This document shows positions 1-8,100 of a stretch of 10,569 bases of DNA, piece after piece. This DNA is from Planctomycetaceae bacterium (lineage in GTDB: Bacteria; Planctomycetota; Planctomycetia; Pirellulales; Thermoguttaceae). A model generated the notes under the pieces. That model was not told the origin of the DNA and made no database searches. It saw only the letters and a program-made list of their open reading frames with translations. The DNA lies in NCBI GenBank assembly GCA_031266315.1, contig JAISBG010000304.1, positions 1 to 10,569 of the forward strand. Direction: 5' to 3'. Position numbers and translations under genes: made by a program. Position 1 is the first letter of the stretch. Each line of letters starts with the position of its first letter.

Positions 1-561
1 CCAGAAAGTGTAACCGTCTCCACCGAGTTCTTTGGTAACTTCGAGAGCCTTTTTAACCTGAGCGGCGGCAAAAGCGAAGGCGTCGGCGTTACAACTGGTG
101 GCAGCTCCGTGCATGAAACGCGGGTTGCCGAACAAATTCGCGGTTCCCCACAATAATTTCACTCCGATTCGTTGTTGTTCTTCCTTAAAAATCTTGACAA
201 CAGCATCAAGATTATCGTTCGTTTCCTTGAGCGAATCGCCTTCCGGTGCAACATCGCGATCATGGAAAGCGTAGAAGGGCATCTGGAGTTTTTCGAGAAA
301 TTCAAAGAAAACTTTAACTCGTTTCTGAGCGTTAGCGACAGTATCTTTCCCTTCCCAAGGACGATACATGGTACCGGGACCAAAAGGATCGGAACCGGCT
401 CCACGCATCGTGTGCCAATACGCGGCACTGAAACGGAAATGGTCTTTCATCGTTTTACCTTCAACTTTTTCGTCCGGATTGTAAAACCGAAACGACAAAG
501 GATTTTTCGATTCGGAACCTTCAAATTGAACTGTTTTTTTAACTTCGGGAAATGCTGACAT
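1..561 (-). CDS. xylA: Xylose isomerase, N-terminal 187 residues (gene runs off the left edge)
   Basis: Reading leftward from the ATG at 561-559, the frame stays open to the window edge and encodes the first 187 residues of a protein that is normally about 440 long. Xylose isomerase interconverts D-xylose and D-xylulose (and glucose/fructose) in the cytoplasm, using two divalent metals. The N-terminal block [20 protein letters not shown] (24-43), followed by FSAAYWHTM, is typical of the longer class II enzymes. [10 protein letters not shown] (99-108) carries the catalytic His100 and Asp103 pair of the family. [20 protein letters not shown] is the next conserved strand region, and the window cuts the gene just after DGYTFW, immediately before the usual GGREGYE block. 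The start is supported by GGAG (complement of 568-571), seven bases upstream. No damage is visible. The rest of the gene and any xylulokinase partner lie outside. Confidence 0.95.
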   Translation of the reverse strand, partial: MSAFPEVKKTVQFEGSESKNPLSFRFYNPDEKVEGKTMKDHFRFSAAYWHTMRGAGSDPFGPGTMYRPWEGKDTVANAQKRVKVFFEFLEKLQMPFYAFHDRDVAPEGDSLKETNDNLDAVVKIFKEEQQRIGVKLLWGTANLFGNPRFMHGAATSCNADAFAFAAAQVKKALEVTKELGGDGYTFW

Positions 562-590
562 TGTTGTCTCCAAGGGTTTGAAAATGAAAA

Positions 591-612
591 ACAATAAACA
601 ATAAACATTGTT
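591..612. repeat. Small direct and inverted repeat upstream of xylA
   Basis: ACAATAA occurs twice in tandem (591-604). It overlaps a perfect inverted repeat AACAAT-AAAC-ATTGTT (597-612) lying 36-51 bases before the xylA start. The position and symmetry would suit an operator, for example for a sugar-responsive repressor. The sequence is AT-rich, so chance is a real alternative and no regulator is known from this window. Confidence 0.3.
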
Positions 613-833
613 GGGATCAACCAGTCCGCTATTTTCGCAGAAAATTAATAAAAATCAAGCAACAAGTAATTTTAATTTGCAGCAGGATTGCAAGTTTGTA
701 ATCGTTCACGAATAATCAAAGTCAAGGTAATGTATTTGCTCACAATTCTTAAGTCCGTAGGACTTGTATATGGATAACCCCGTGCAAGCGAAGCGCAGCT
801 CGGGGTATGCGGCGACCTTCCTTCGCTTTCCCC

Positions 834-850
834 GAACTGCGTCGCAGTTC
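834..850. repeat. Perfect short palindrome in the centre of the fold-back element
   Basis: GAACTGCG-T-CGCAGTTC has 8-bp arms around a single base. It equally reads as 7-bp arms closed by the three-base loop GTC. It lies in the centre of the large inverted repeat and is a sister of the palindrome at 886-902. Confidence 0.75.
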
Positions 851-885
851 AACAGAAAACACTTGTCCTTGCCAAGAGTCTAATT

Positions 886-902
886 AAACTGCTACGCAGT
901 TT
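886..902. repeat. Second short palindrome in the centre of the fold-back element
   Basis: AAACTGC-TAC-GCAGTTT has 7-bp arms and a three-base loop. Its core ACTGC-NNN-GCAGT is the same as in the palindrome at 834-850, so the two are probably copies of one module. The bases right after it (TTTTCCGTGTA, 901-911) recur at 9614-9624 in the other palindrome-rich gap. Confidence 0.7.
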
Positions 903-1087
903 TTCCGTGTAATGTGATTGCGTTTCCCCGTGCTGCACTTCGTTTGCACGGGGTTATCCATATTCAAGTCCTACGGACTTAAGAATCGTAAGTAATAACA
1001 TTTACTTTTACCTTGATTTTTCGTGAACAGCTACATAAAACTTGCAATCATACTGTTTTTTCCCGTCTGAATATCCTTTAGTTCCTC

Positions 1088-1116
1088 TTGACATGTTAAT
1101 TTGAATTTTTTATTAT
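1088..1116 (+). promoter_or_regulatory. Sigma-70-type promoter for the acyltransferase gene
   Basis: TTGACA (1088-1093), a 17-base spacer and TATTAT (1111-1116) together give an almost ideal housekeeping promoter in an AT-rich stretch just outside the right arm of the fold-back element. The expected transcript start is near 1123, leaving a leader of about 48 bases before the ATG at 1171. This is read from sequence only. Confidence 0.65.
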
Positions 1117-1170
1117 ATTTTTTGTTTTACTTTGTTTATCAAATTCACTATTTAATTATTCACTACAAAT

Positions 1171-2385
1171 ATGTTGATTGTTCCGGCGAAATCATGGTTT
1201 CAGCAGAGGGCGTTTCTTGACTTTCCTCAGAAGTTGTACAAAAACGATCCGTATTGGGTTCCCCAACTTCGTATCGAACAGAATGGACTCGTCGGGTTCA
1301 AAACTTTTTTCGGGCATAAAGACCCCTTTTATGAACACAACGAATGTCAGGCATTTCTCGCAATGGACGGCAAAAATGTTTTAGGGCGGATTTGTGCTAT
1401 TTTGAATCGCGGACATCTTGAGCGTTACCATGATGGTGTTGGTTTTTTCGGGTTTTTTGACTGTGTTCAAGATGTGAGTGTGGCGGGCGAACTTTTTGCT
1501 GTTGCCGCAAACTGGCTGCACGAAAGAAATTGTACGGTTATTCGTGGACCGGTCAATCCGTCGCTGAATCACACGCTCGGTCTGTTGATCGACGGGTTCC
1601 AGAGTTCGCCCATGTTTATGATGACGTACAATCCTTCGTATTACGAAAAATTACACGAAGACAACGGTTTTCGAAAATCGCAGGATTTGTACGCTTATTG
1701 GGGAGAAGTTGAAATGTTGCCGAAAGTCAACGCAAAATTACAACCAATCTGCGATCAAATCAGAGAACGAACCGGAGCAATTTCACGATCAGTCAATACA
1801 AAACGATTTCAGGAAGATGTCGAAATGTTTCTCAATATTTACAATCGGGCGTTGACAAATACGTGGGGATTCGTTCCGATGTCGAAAAACGAAATTAAGG
1901 AAATGGCTTTTTTTCTCAAATATCTGATTGTTCCCGAATTGACCACTGCGATCGAATTAGACGGAAAAATGGTTGGTGCATCGTTTGCTTTACCCGATTA
2001 CAACCCAAGAATCAAAGCAATCGGCGGAAAAATTACACTGCCTCGTCTTTTCAAATTGTTACGGCATAAAGAGGAAATCAAATCAATTCGGATTCTTAGC
2101 ACGAATGTGTTGCCGGAATATCAAATGCAAGGTCTTGGAATGCTTTTGATGAACGCGCTTGTTCCCAAAGTGTTACAGAGCGGTATTCGTGATGCGGAAT
2201 TTTCTTGGGTTCTTGAGTCCAATTCCTTTTCCCGCGGCGCACTCGAAAAAGGTGGCGCAATTCGTACAAAAACTTATCGTGTCTATGACAAGATAATTGT
2301 TGATTCCTCGTTGACCGTGAGCGTTGACGGCGAAAAGACTCAAGCGGATTGCAATCGTTACGGTAAAAATCCGCACGCAACATGA
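1171..2385 (+). CDS. YghO/BcerS-like GNAT-fold acyltransferase (possible bacterial ceramide synthase family)
   Basis: This 404-residue soluble protein has no signal peptide. The N-terminal block FPQKLYKNDPYWVPQLR (18-34) is the hallmark of the family that contains E. coli YghO and the bacterial ceramide synthases. Those enzymes N-acylate a sphingoid base with acyl-CoA. The middle carries RGPVNPS (125-131) and MMTYNPSYY (about 151-158). The C-terminal half is a GNAT fold with the acyl-CoA-binding turn VLPEYQMQGLG (313-323), followed by a conserved-looking LESNSFSRGALEKGGA segment. The family contains many members of unknown substrate, and no serine palmitoyltransferase or other sphingolipid gene is in the window, so family is much surer than function. 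The start follows a strong promoter but has no Shine-Dalgarno sequence. The stop lies 21 bases from the convergent 83-residue gene, with no obvious terminator between them. Confidence 0.8.
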   Translation: MLIVPAKSWFQQRAFLDFPQKLYKNDPYWVPQLRIEQNGLVGFKTFFGHKDPFYEHNECQAFLAMDGKNVLGRICAILNRGHLERYHDGVGFFGFFDCVQDVSVAGELFAVAANWLHERNCTVIRGPVNPSLNHTLGLLIDGFQSSPMFMMTYNPSYYEKLHEDNGFRKSQDLYAYWGEVEMLPKVNAKLQPICDQIRERTGAISRSVNTKRFQEDVEMFLNIYNRALTNTWGFVPMSKNEIKEMAFFLKYLIVPELTTAIELDGKMVGASFALPDYNPRIKAIGGKITLPRLFKLLRHKEEIKSIRILSTNVLPEYQMQGLGMLLMNALVPKVLQSGIRDAEFSWVLESNSFSRGALEKGGAIRTKTYRVYDKIIVDSSLTVSVDGEKTQADCNRYGKNPHAT

Positions 2386-2406
2386 TTCACGTTCAATCCT
2401 CTACGA

Positions 2407-2658
2407 TCAATTATCTTCGAACCACTTTTTGATTATTTCCTGCAAATCTTCAACAGAATCGGCAAATTCCTCATCATTGAGTGCGCGGTCGAGCAATGTG
2501 GAATCAATAAATATTTCTGTTGGTTGTAACAGTTGATATTTCTGAATCACACGGTTCAGCAATAATTTTGTTTTTTTATCAACTTTATGATATTGGCATA
2601 AATCGTCAAACAACGGCTTATGACCAACCCGCTGACCTAACAATCCTAATAAACTCAT
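2407..2658 (-). CDS. Small hypothetical protein, 83 residues
   Basis: The protein is acidic at its C-terminal end and mostly helical in appearance, with no signal peptide, membrane segment or Cys/His metal motif. A short hydrophobic start (MSLLGLLG) leads into a basic stretch (HKVDKKTKLLLNRVIQKY). The C-terminal third is rich in Asp and Glu and ends in KKWFEDN. I do not recognise the family. The coding call rests on an AGAGG ribosome site (complement of 2666-2670) seven bases before the ATG, and on the tight fit behind argC: 41 bases after its stop on the same strand, which suggests cotranscription. It ends 21 bases from the convergent acyltransferase gene. A role linked to arginine synthesis is not implied by anything in the protein. 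Confidence 0.7.
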   Translation of the reverse strand: MSLLGLLGQRVGHKPLFDDLCQYHKVDKKTKLLLNRVIQKYQLLQPTEIFIDSTLLDRALNDEEFADSVEDLQEIIKKWFEDN

Positions 2659-2699
2659 AATATAACCTCTTCAAATAATCAGTAATTATAAAAATAACG

Positions 2700-3707
2700 T
2701 TAAATCAATGCGGTTGTTTCGGGATAATTGAACATTAAGTTAAAGTTTTGAACTGCCGCACCTGATGCGCCTTTAATCAGATTATCAATTGCCGAAACGG
2801 TAATAATTCTGTTTCCGACAACACGTGCAGTAATATGAACAAAATTTGTTCCCGACACATCTTTTGTTGACGGAAGATGTTCCACAATTTTGATAAACGG
2901 TTCGTTTCGATAAAAATTGCTCAGGGTTTCAAGCAATTCATTTTGTAGGACGGGGCGTGTTGGTTTTGAATAGATTGTTGACAAAATACCGCGATCCATC
3001 GGCGTCAAATGAGGTGTGAAAATAACTTTTGTGTTCTTACCGCTTACGGTTGTGATGATTTGCTCTATTTCCGGTGTATGCCGATGTGTTCCGACACTGT
3101 AAGCCGAAATATTTTCGTTACATTCAGGATAAAGCGTCGAAAGTCTCAATTTTCGTCCTGAACCGGAAACACCGCTTTTCGAATCAATAATAATGTCTTC
3201 CGGTTCAATCAAATTTGTTTTGATAATCGGTGCCAACGGAAGAATTGCCGAAGTCGGATAGCAACCGGGGTTCGCAATCAAATCCGTACCGATAATTTGT
3301 TTCCGAAACAGTTCGGGAAGTCCGTAAGGAACTTTGCCCAACCGGTTGGGATCAGGATGTTTTTCGGCATACCATGTTTCGAAAACCTCAACCGAGTTAA
3401 GCCGGTAATCAGCACTCAAGTCAATCACTTTTGTTCCGCAGTGCAATAATTCCGGAACAATTTTTGCCGAAGCGGTATGCGGCAGGCAACTGAACACACA
3501 CTCCGCTCGATTCGCAATCTCTTTTGCCGAAAGACTTTCGAGCGATAAATCAAGCCGTCCCGATAACGACGGATGTACCAATTCGATCTTCCGTGTGTCT
3601 TCACGGCTTGTCAACGCCGTAATCTCCGCATTCGGATGACGTAACAAAATTTTAATCAATTCCAACGCAGTGTAACCTGTCGCTCCAAGAATCGCAATCG
3701 TTGTCAT
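2700..3707 (-). CDS. argC: N-acetyl-gamma-glutamyl-phosphate reductase
   Basis: This is the third enzyme of arginine biosynthesis. It reduces N-acetylglutamyl 5-phosphate to the semialdehyde with NADPH in the cytoplasm. The 335-residue length is normal for the short bacterial type. The N-terminus has the Rossmann nucleotide-binding loop GATGYTALELIKILLRHP (8-25). The catalytic cysteine is Cys149 in NPGCYPT, and the histidine pair His208/His210 sits in GTHRHTPEIEQ. KSGVSGSGRK (177-186) and the C-terminal NLIKGASGAAVQNFN are the usual substrate/NADP-binding blocks. The reading frame is intact. No argJ, argB or argD is adjacent, so the arginine genes are dispersed here. The ATG at 3707 has no Shine-Dalgarno sequence. 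The upstream intrinsic terminator (3770-3801) means argC must have its own promoter, but I could not pick out a convincing one in the roughly 60-base gap. Confidence 0.97.
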   Translation of the reverse strand: MTTIAILGATGYTALELIKILLRHPNAEITALTSREDTRKIELVHPSLSGRLDLSLESLSAKEIANRAECVFSCLPHTASAKIVPELLHCGTKVIDLSADYRLNSVEVFETWYAEKHPDPNRLGKVPYGLPELFRKQIIGTDLIANPGCYPTSAILPLAPIIKTNLIEPEDIIIDSKSGVSGSGRKLRLSTLYPECNENISAYSVGTHRHTPEIEQIITTVSGKNTKVIFTPHLTPMDRGILSTIYSKPTRPVLQNELLETLSNFYRNEPFIKIVEHLPSTKDVSGTNFVHITARVVGNRIITVSAIDNLIKGASGAAVQNFNLMFNYPETTALI

Positions 3708-3760
3708 AATTGTTATGTAAAAGTTATGAGTGTTACGTGAAAGTGTTGCTTGAAAAGCAA
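3708..3760 (-). promoter_or_regulatory. argC leader with short repeats and a small hairpin
   Basis: The leader contains three degenerate direct copies of a GTTAYGTRAAA-like unit (plus-strand GTTATGTAAAA, GTTATGAGT, GTTACGTGAAA, about 3712-3743). A perfect hairpin TTGCTT-GAA-AAGCAA (3746-3760) adjoins them. Such repeats could be regulator half-sites for argC, but they do not match the ArgR box as I know it, and the argC promoter itself is unclear. Confidence 0.3.
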
Positions 3761-3769
3761 TAGCAAATG

Positions 3770-3801
3770 AAAAAACCGATACAAAAATTTATACCGGTTT
3801 T
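3770..3801 (-). terminator. Intrinsic terminator of the sugar-isomerase-like gene
   Basis: Read on the minus strand, AAAACCGGTA (complement of 3792-3801) pairs with TATCGGTTTT (complement of 3772-3781) around a 10-base loop, with one G·U pair. A run of six T (complement of 3770-3775) follows. It lies 23 bases after the stop of the upstream gene and before argC. The pairing plus the T tract only works as a terminator in the leftward direction. Confidence 0.8.
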
Positions 3802-3823
3802 CTCGTCAATCTTATCCTGACGG

Positions 3824-4720
3824 TTAAACGTCGCAAATTTTAATTCCGTTACGTAATGATTCAATACCTTTTTTGGGTAGAAATTCGTGAGCGATGAAAC
3901 CTCTGAAACCGGTTTCTTTGATTGCCTTGATGATTGCCGGATAATAGAGTTCCTGCGTTTCATCAATATCGTTACGTCCCGGATTGCCGCCGGTGTGATA
4001 ATGTCCGATCACATCTTTGTAATCTCGAATCATCTGAATCACATCGCCTTCCATTCGTTGCATGTGGAAAATATCGTACAAAAGTTTGAACCGTTCACTG
4101 CCGACTTTGCGTGCCAGTTCACCGCCCCAAGGAGTGTGATCGGCTTGATAATCCTTGTGATTTTTGCTGTTGAGCAATTCCATCACAATTGTTACGCCAT
4201 ATTTTTCAGCAGCCGGCATCAACCGTTTAAGACCAACAACACAATTTGCAAGCCCTTCTTCATCGCTGATTCCTTCCCGATTCCCGGAAAAACAAATCAA
4301 ATTGGGAACTTTTTTCTCCGCTGCAATCGGAATCACCGCCTCGTAACTTTCAATCAATTTGTCATGATTTTCCAACCGGTTGAATCCTTTGGGAATTCCC
4401 ATTCCCGGACCGTTTCCCATTGTTACGATTAAATCGTATTTGAGAAGCAAATCCCAATCATTCGGTCCGACCAAATCAATTCCGACCAGACCGATTTTCT
4501 TGGCAATTTTACAAAATTCCTCCATCGGATATTTTCCGTAACACCATTTACAAACTGATTGCTGTGTCCCGTTCAGAACAGTTAGGGCTTCGACCTGTTC
4601 CGCTTTAAGATTTTCGGGAGTTTGAGCAAGAAGAGTTGTCGGCAACACCGCAGGCACTGTAACAACGGCTCCGCCAACTGCCAACGTTTTGAGAAGCGAA
4701 CGACGTGAAATGTTTAACAT
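3824..4720 (-). CDS. Tat-exported TIM-barrel sugar isomerase, hydroxypyruvate-isomerase-like
   Basis: The chosen start (ATG 4720-4718) gives 298 residues opening with a twin-arginine signal: MLNISRRSLLKTLAVGGA, then a hydrophobic stretch and LAQ near residue 33. The protein should therefore be folded before export to the periplasm. The rest is a xylose-isomerase-like/AP-endonuclease-2 TIM barrel closest to hydroxypyruvate isomerase. Probable metal and catalytic residues are Glu181 (VMELLN), Asp216 (LYDIFHM), His242 (GHYHTGGNPGR) and Glu279 (IAHEF). The classic enzyme has Gln in the GHIQ motif where this protein has His242. The true substrate is unknown; planctomycetes carry many such exported isomerase-like proteins. 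An in-frame ATG at 4774 would add 18 residues ahead of the Tat motif and is less likely. Neither start has a Shine-Dalgarno sequence. The gene is monocistronic, ending at the terminator at 3770-3801. Confidence 0.85.
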   Translation of the reverse strand: MLNISRRSLLKTLAVGGAVVTVPAVLPTTLLAQTPENLKAEQVEALTVLNGTQQSVCKWCYGKYPMEEFCKIAKKIGLVGIDLVGPNDWDLLLKYDLIVTMGNGPGMGIPKGFNRLENHDKLIESYEAVIPIAAEKKVPNLICFSGNREGISDEEGLANCVVGLKRLMPAAEKYGVTIVMELLNSKNHKDYQADHTPWGGELARKVGSERFKLLYDIFHMQRMEGDVIQMIRDYKDVIGHYHTGGNPGRNDIDETQELYYPAIIKAIKETGFRGFIAHEFLPKKGIESLRNGIKICDV

Positions 4721-5169
4721 AGTAGTATTTGGGGTTGAAGGTGAGAAAAATAATAAATGATTAAAAGTAACCATTCACGAAAATTTTCATAACAGAACTA
4801 TTTTTAATACAAAAATTTTTAGGAATATACAGCGGTACGTCCCTGCAAGACTAAATTTTAAAGTAGAATAGAGTATAGTAAAAAATATTGATGCTTTCAA
4901 GAGCCTTGATGATTTTGTGGAAAATTCCGAATCCTTCCGTATATTAGAGATTCCCTGTTGTTTTTTTAACGATTCACCGGTTGCTTTTTTAATTGTTTAC
5001 GGTTAAAGTTTACGGGTGAATGTTTTAGCCCGGTAGGGATTAGCAAGAAACAACCTGTATTGACGTTGTAAAGTATTGCCATGATTTTATTTTAGGGAAT
5101 TTCTTGTAAATTCTATCAAAAGTCCAACCTTTCAAAAGACAAAACCGAAATTGACGATTAGGAATTTTT
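4721..5169. other. Divergent intergenic region between the isomerase-like gene and ccsA
   Basis: These roughly 450 AT-rich bases must hold promoters for both flanking genes, but no site is convincing. TTGACG at 5060-5065 followed 17 bases later by GATTTT is a weak rightward candidate for ccsA. Between them lie an inverted pair ATTCACC (4972-4978)/GGTGAAT (5015-5021) and, inside it, a direct repeat of GTTTACGG (4995-5002 and 5008-5015) spaced 13 bases apart. This could be a regulator site. No RNA gene or coding frame was seen. Confidence 0.4.
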
Positions 5170-8100
5170 ATGTTATTTCATCGAATTTTATTAATTATTA
5201 CGATTTATTTGGCGGTATTTCACTATTCATCAACAGGATTGGCGCAAAGCGGACGAGTTTGGGGAACGACACCGGTATTTGACGGTGGTCGGGTAATGCC
5301 GTTAAATTCGTTTTCTAAACGGATTGTTCGGGAGATTTGTGGGAGTTCGCGACCGTTTCTCGTTCGGGACGATACGATTTTGGCGGAATTAAACCGCGTG
5401 GTTGAATTGCAGCCTAAAAGCACAAACGCCGATCCAACATCGAATAACCCAAAGCCGGAATCATATCGATTTCTGATTCGCGGCAATGATCTTTTGGGAG
5501 ATTTTGATATGGGATTATCCGGTTCGCGTGAAGCGGCACCGGAACAAACCGTAACAGCAACATTGGCAATTCACGGTTTGACCTCGAATCAGGCGGAATT
5601 GATTCATCAACGGATTCGGGCATTATTGCCGTCGGAAGGGCGATATTTTGATGCTGATGAATTAATTCTTTCCTGGTTGGGTGAACCGGAAATTTGGGAT
5701 TACATTCCGATTTTTTCGGCGGGAGAAACGGATTATCGTACGGAAGTTCTGGACGTTCCGCTTCAGAATGACACGCGTGCGGTGTTGCAACGGGTTGCGG
5801 TATTTCAGTTAAAGCGGTCGCAACGGTTTCAGCAACGGCTTGCCGATATTGAACGTCGGCGAATGCAACGAAAAAGTGCGGAGGTTCCGATACGGTATGA
5901 TCAGATTACGGAACGAATTGCCGCCGCAATGACGGTTTATCAGGAACTTACCTTTCATCCGTTACGGTTACGCCCAACCCGAATGATTGATCTTTTGCAG
6001 CAAACGATTGATTTTTCAGCGGAGCAACATTCTTCTTATACTTTTGCGATTGAATCATGGGGACATCTTCTGGAACTTGGCGAAGTGCCGGCGCGTCAAT
6101 CTATTAAGCCCAATGTATCCGATCAGGAAAACGAAAATGAATTAGAACAAAATCTTCATCCCACGACTCAACGTTGGCATGAAATTGTACGAAAAATTCG
6201 TCTTTTAGCCGGAGCGTTTGACCGTGTGAATGAGTACGGAGAAATGGTTCCTCCGAATCTCAAGGCAGTTGAAAAACATTTCGAACTCCTTCTCAAAATG
6301 ATTGATAACAGCCTTGAAGAGAGTCAGATGTTGATGGAAAATGTTTATCCGGGAGTTGTTTTCCGAAACAATAATAGTAATAACAGCGACAATAATAAAG
6401 GCAAAGACAATAATAACAGCAACGATAATAGTTCCGGTACGGATATTACGAAATTGCTTCCTTTATTCAATTCACCGGAAAATCAAGAGCGGAACAAAGA
6501 AGTGAGGGCGCGGATTGTATTGAATTATTACTATGCGGTTAAAAATCTTCGTCGTGATACGGAAGCGGCTTACTTGGCTCTTTATGACAATGGACATTCG
6601 ATGCGTGTTCTTCCGATTGCGGCGTTGTCGGCACTGAGCGATGCGGCGAATGTTTCACCCAGTGTTCAACCTTGGGGAACGATGCAAATGGTTCTTTTTG
6701 GCGGCGACGATTTTATCCAGCGGTTTTTCGATCCGGATTTCCACCGTGAAACATCTCTTTCATCGGCTCCGATACCGGAATCCTTGTTGAAAGAATTGTC
6801 GATTCTTCAAAACGATAATAAGGAACAGACGGGTAACGAAAAAAATCAAAATCAGAGTCCGGATCAGGATAAAAGCAAGAGTATGAAAAAAACCGAAATA
6901 CCGTTTTTTGATACGGAAAAATCAGATGCGGTCATATCCGACACCGCAATATTTCCTGCGGCGGTGTCCGATCAGAAAACTGAAACAAAAACAGAGGAAA
7001 CGGCGGAAGAAAAACAATGGGAAAAGGAATTATTTACTGAAAACGAATCTTCTTATTTTTTCTTATCGCAAACACGTTCTTCTGTAACACAACCGTTGCT
7101 CAGTGATTTTATTGGTCGGATTCGTGTTGATTTTATTAGTCTTATGACGGCATACACGGCGAGCGGACGGAGTCGGAATATTAACGAAACGGCGGCGGTT
7201 ATTCAGGAATCGTTACGAAATGTTGCCGGTCGTGCGGCAAGTTTGCGGGATCAATTTGTGGATCAGGAAAACACTTTAACGCGGGAATATGTACAGAAAA
7301 CGTCTTATCCGCAGCGCGGTTTACTCAACACGGAATACCGTTACCAACAACTTGCTCCGTTTTTCTGGATGTGGATTTTTGCTGCTGGAGCGATTGTGTT
7401 TGTTGGAATTTCGTTATTTTTAGGCAAAATCCGCAGTGAAATGATTGACGAATCTTTGTTACAGAAAAATTTTTCGGAGCAAACGGATTGGTCGGAAAGA
7501 ACGGTTCCATCACCGAAATCGGATCATACAAATTCGGCGGAAGAATATTTATTCTGGTTAGGGGTAATGCTGTTGGGGTTTTCGATTTTTATAACGTTTA
7601 TTGGCGGAGTTCTTCGGGCATGGATTACCGGTTGGGCACCGATTACGAATATGTATGAAACGATCGTTTTAATGGCATTTTCTGCATCGTTATTTGGACT
7701 TTGGTATTCTTTGTATCCGTTGATTCATCCGGTGATTCAATTGGCGTGGCGTTCTTCATCATTTCCGAATTGGAAACGGTTTTCCACTGTTTTTCGCAAC
7801 AATAAAAAAGAATTGGCGAGCGGACAAAATTCTGTACTTCAACAGGCGGCGTCTGATTTTGGTCTTCCCGGTGGAGTTCCGATTGGCATGAAGCGTCAGG
7901 ATTCGCCTGTACTTTCGGAAGAAGAACGCCGTGAACAGTTGAACCAAACAGTATGGTTCTGGCAATTGTTCCTATTGGTTCCGCGTTTGGTGTTGATGTT
8001 GTTGACGTTTCTTTTTGTAGTCAATATTTCCTGCGGCGAATACGTTCAAGAATATGGAATTGCTGCGGCAACACTGGAATTATTGAAGATGAACGATTTT

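Larger units (their letters stand above)
686..1049. repeat. Large imperfect inverted repeat (fold-back element) built from short palindromes
   Basis: Two arms of about 120 bp face each other across a centre of about 120 bp. The outer ends are GATTGCAAG (686-694) and CTTGCAATC (1041-1049). Next inward are GTTCACGA-like and TCAAGGTAA-like blocks with small length differences. The inner part is the best preserved: about 64 bp from roughly 742-805 and 926-989 match as reverse complements with about five mismatches. Each inner arm holds AAGTCC-GTA/TAC-GGACTT followed by TGGATAACCCCG, and a C/G-rich hairpin. The right one is perfect (CCCCGTGC 926-933 with GCACGGGG 946-953). No open frame of note and no transposase lies inside, and no clear target duplication flanks it. 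It is therefore best described as a non-coding, MITE-like or composite palindromic element; its origin is inferred. Confidence 0.8.

Noticed and set aside
159..558. Open frames on both strands overlapping the left gene, including a plus-strand one of 128 codons
   Set aside because: The minus-strand frame from 561 encodes a clear xylose isomerase across the same bases; the others give Phe/Arg/Ser-rich shadow translations with no family resemblance.
686..1049. CRISPR array or insertion sequence
   Set aside because: Repeats are inverted, not regularly spaced direct repeats, and no transposase frame or clear target duplication is present.
3887..4432. Plus-strand 181-codon frame opposite the isomerase-like gene
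   Set aside because: Antisense shadow of a well-supported TIM-barrel gene; its translation shows no recognisable domain.
4721..4774. Upstream in-frame ATG adding 18 residues to the isomerase-like protein
   Set aside because: It would place the twin-arginine motif far from the N-terminus, and there is no ribosome site there; the ATG at 4720 gives a standard Tat signal.
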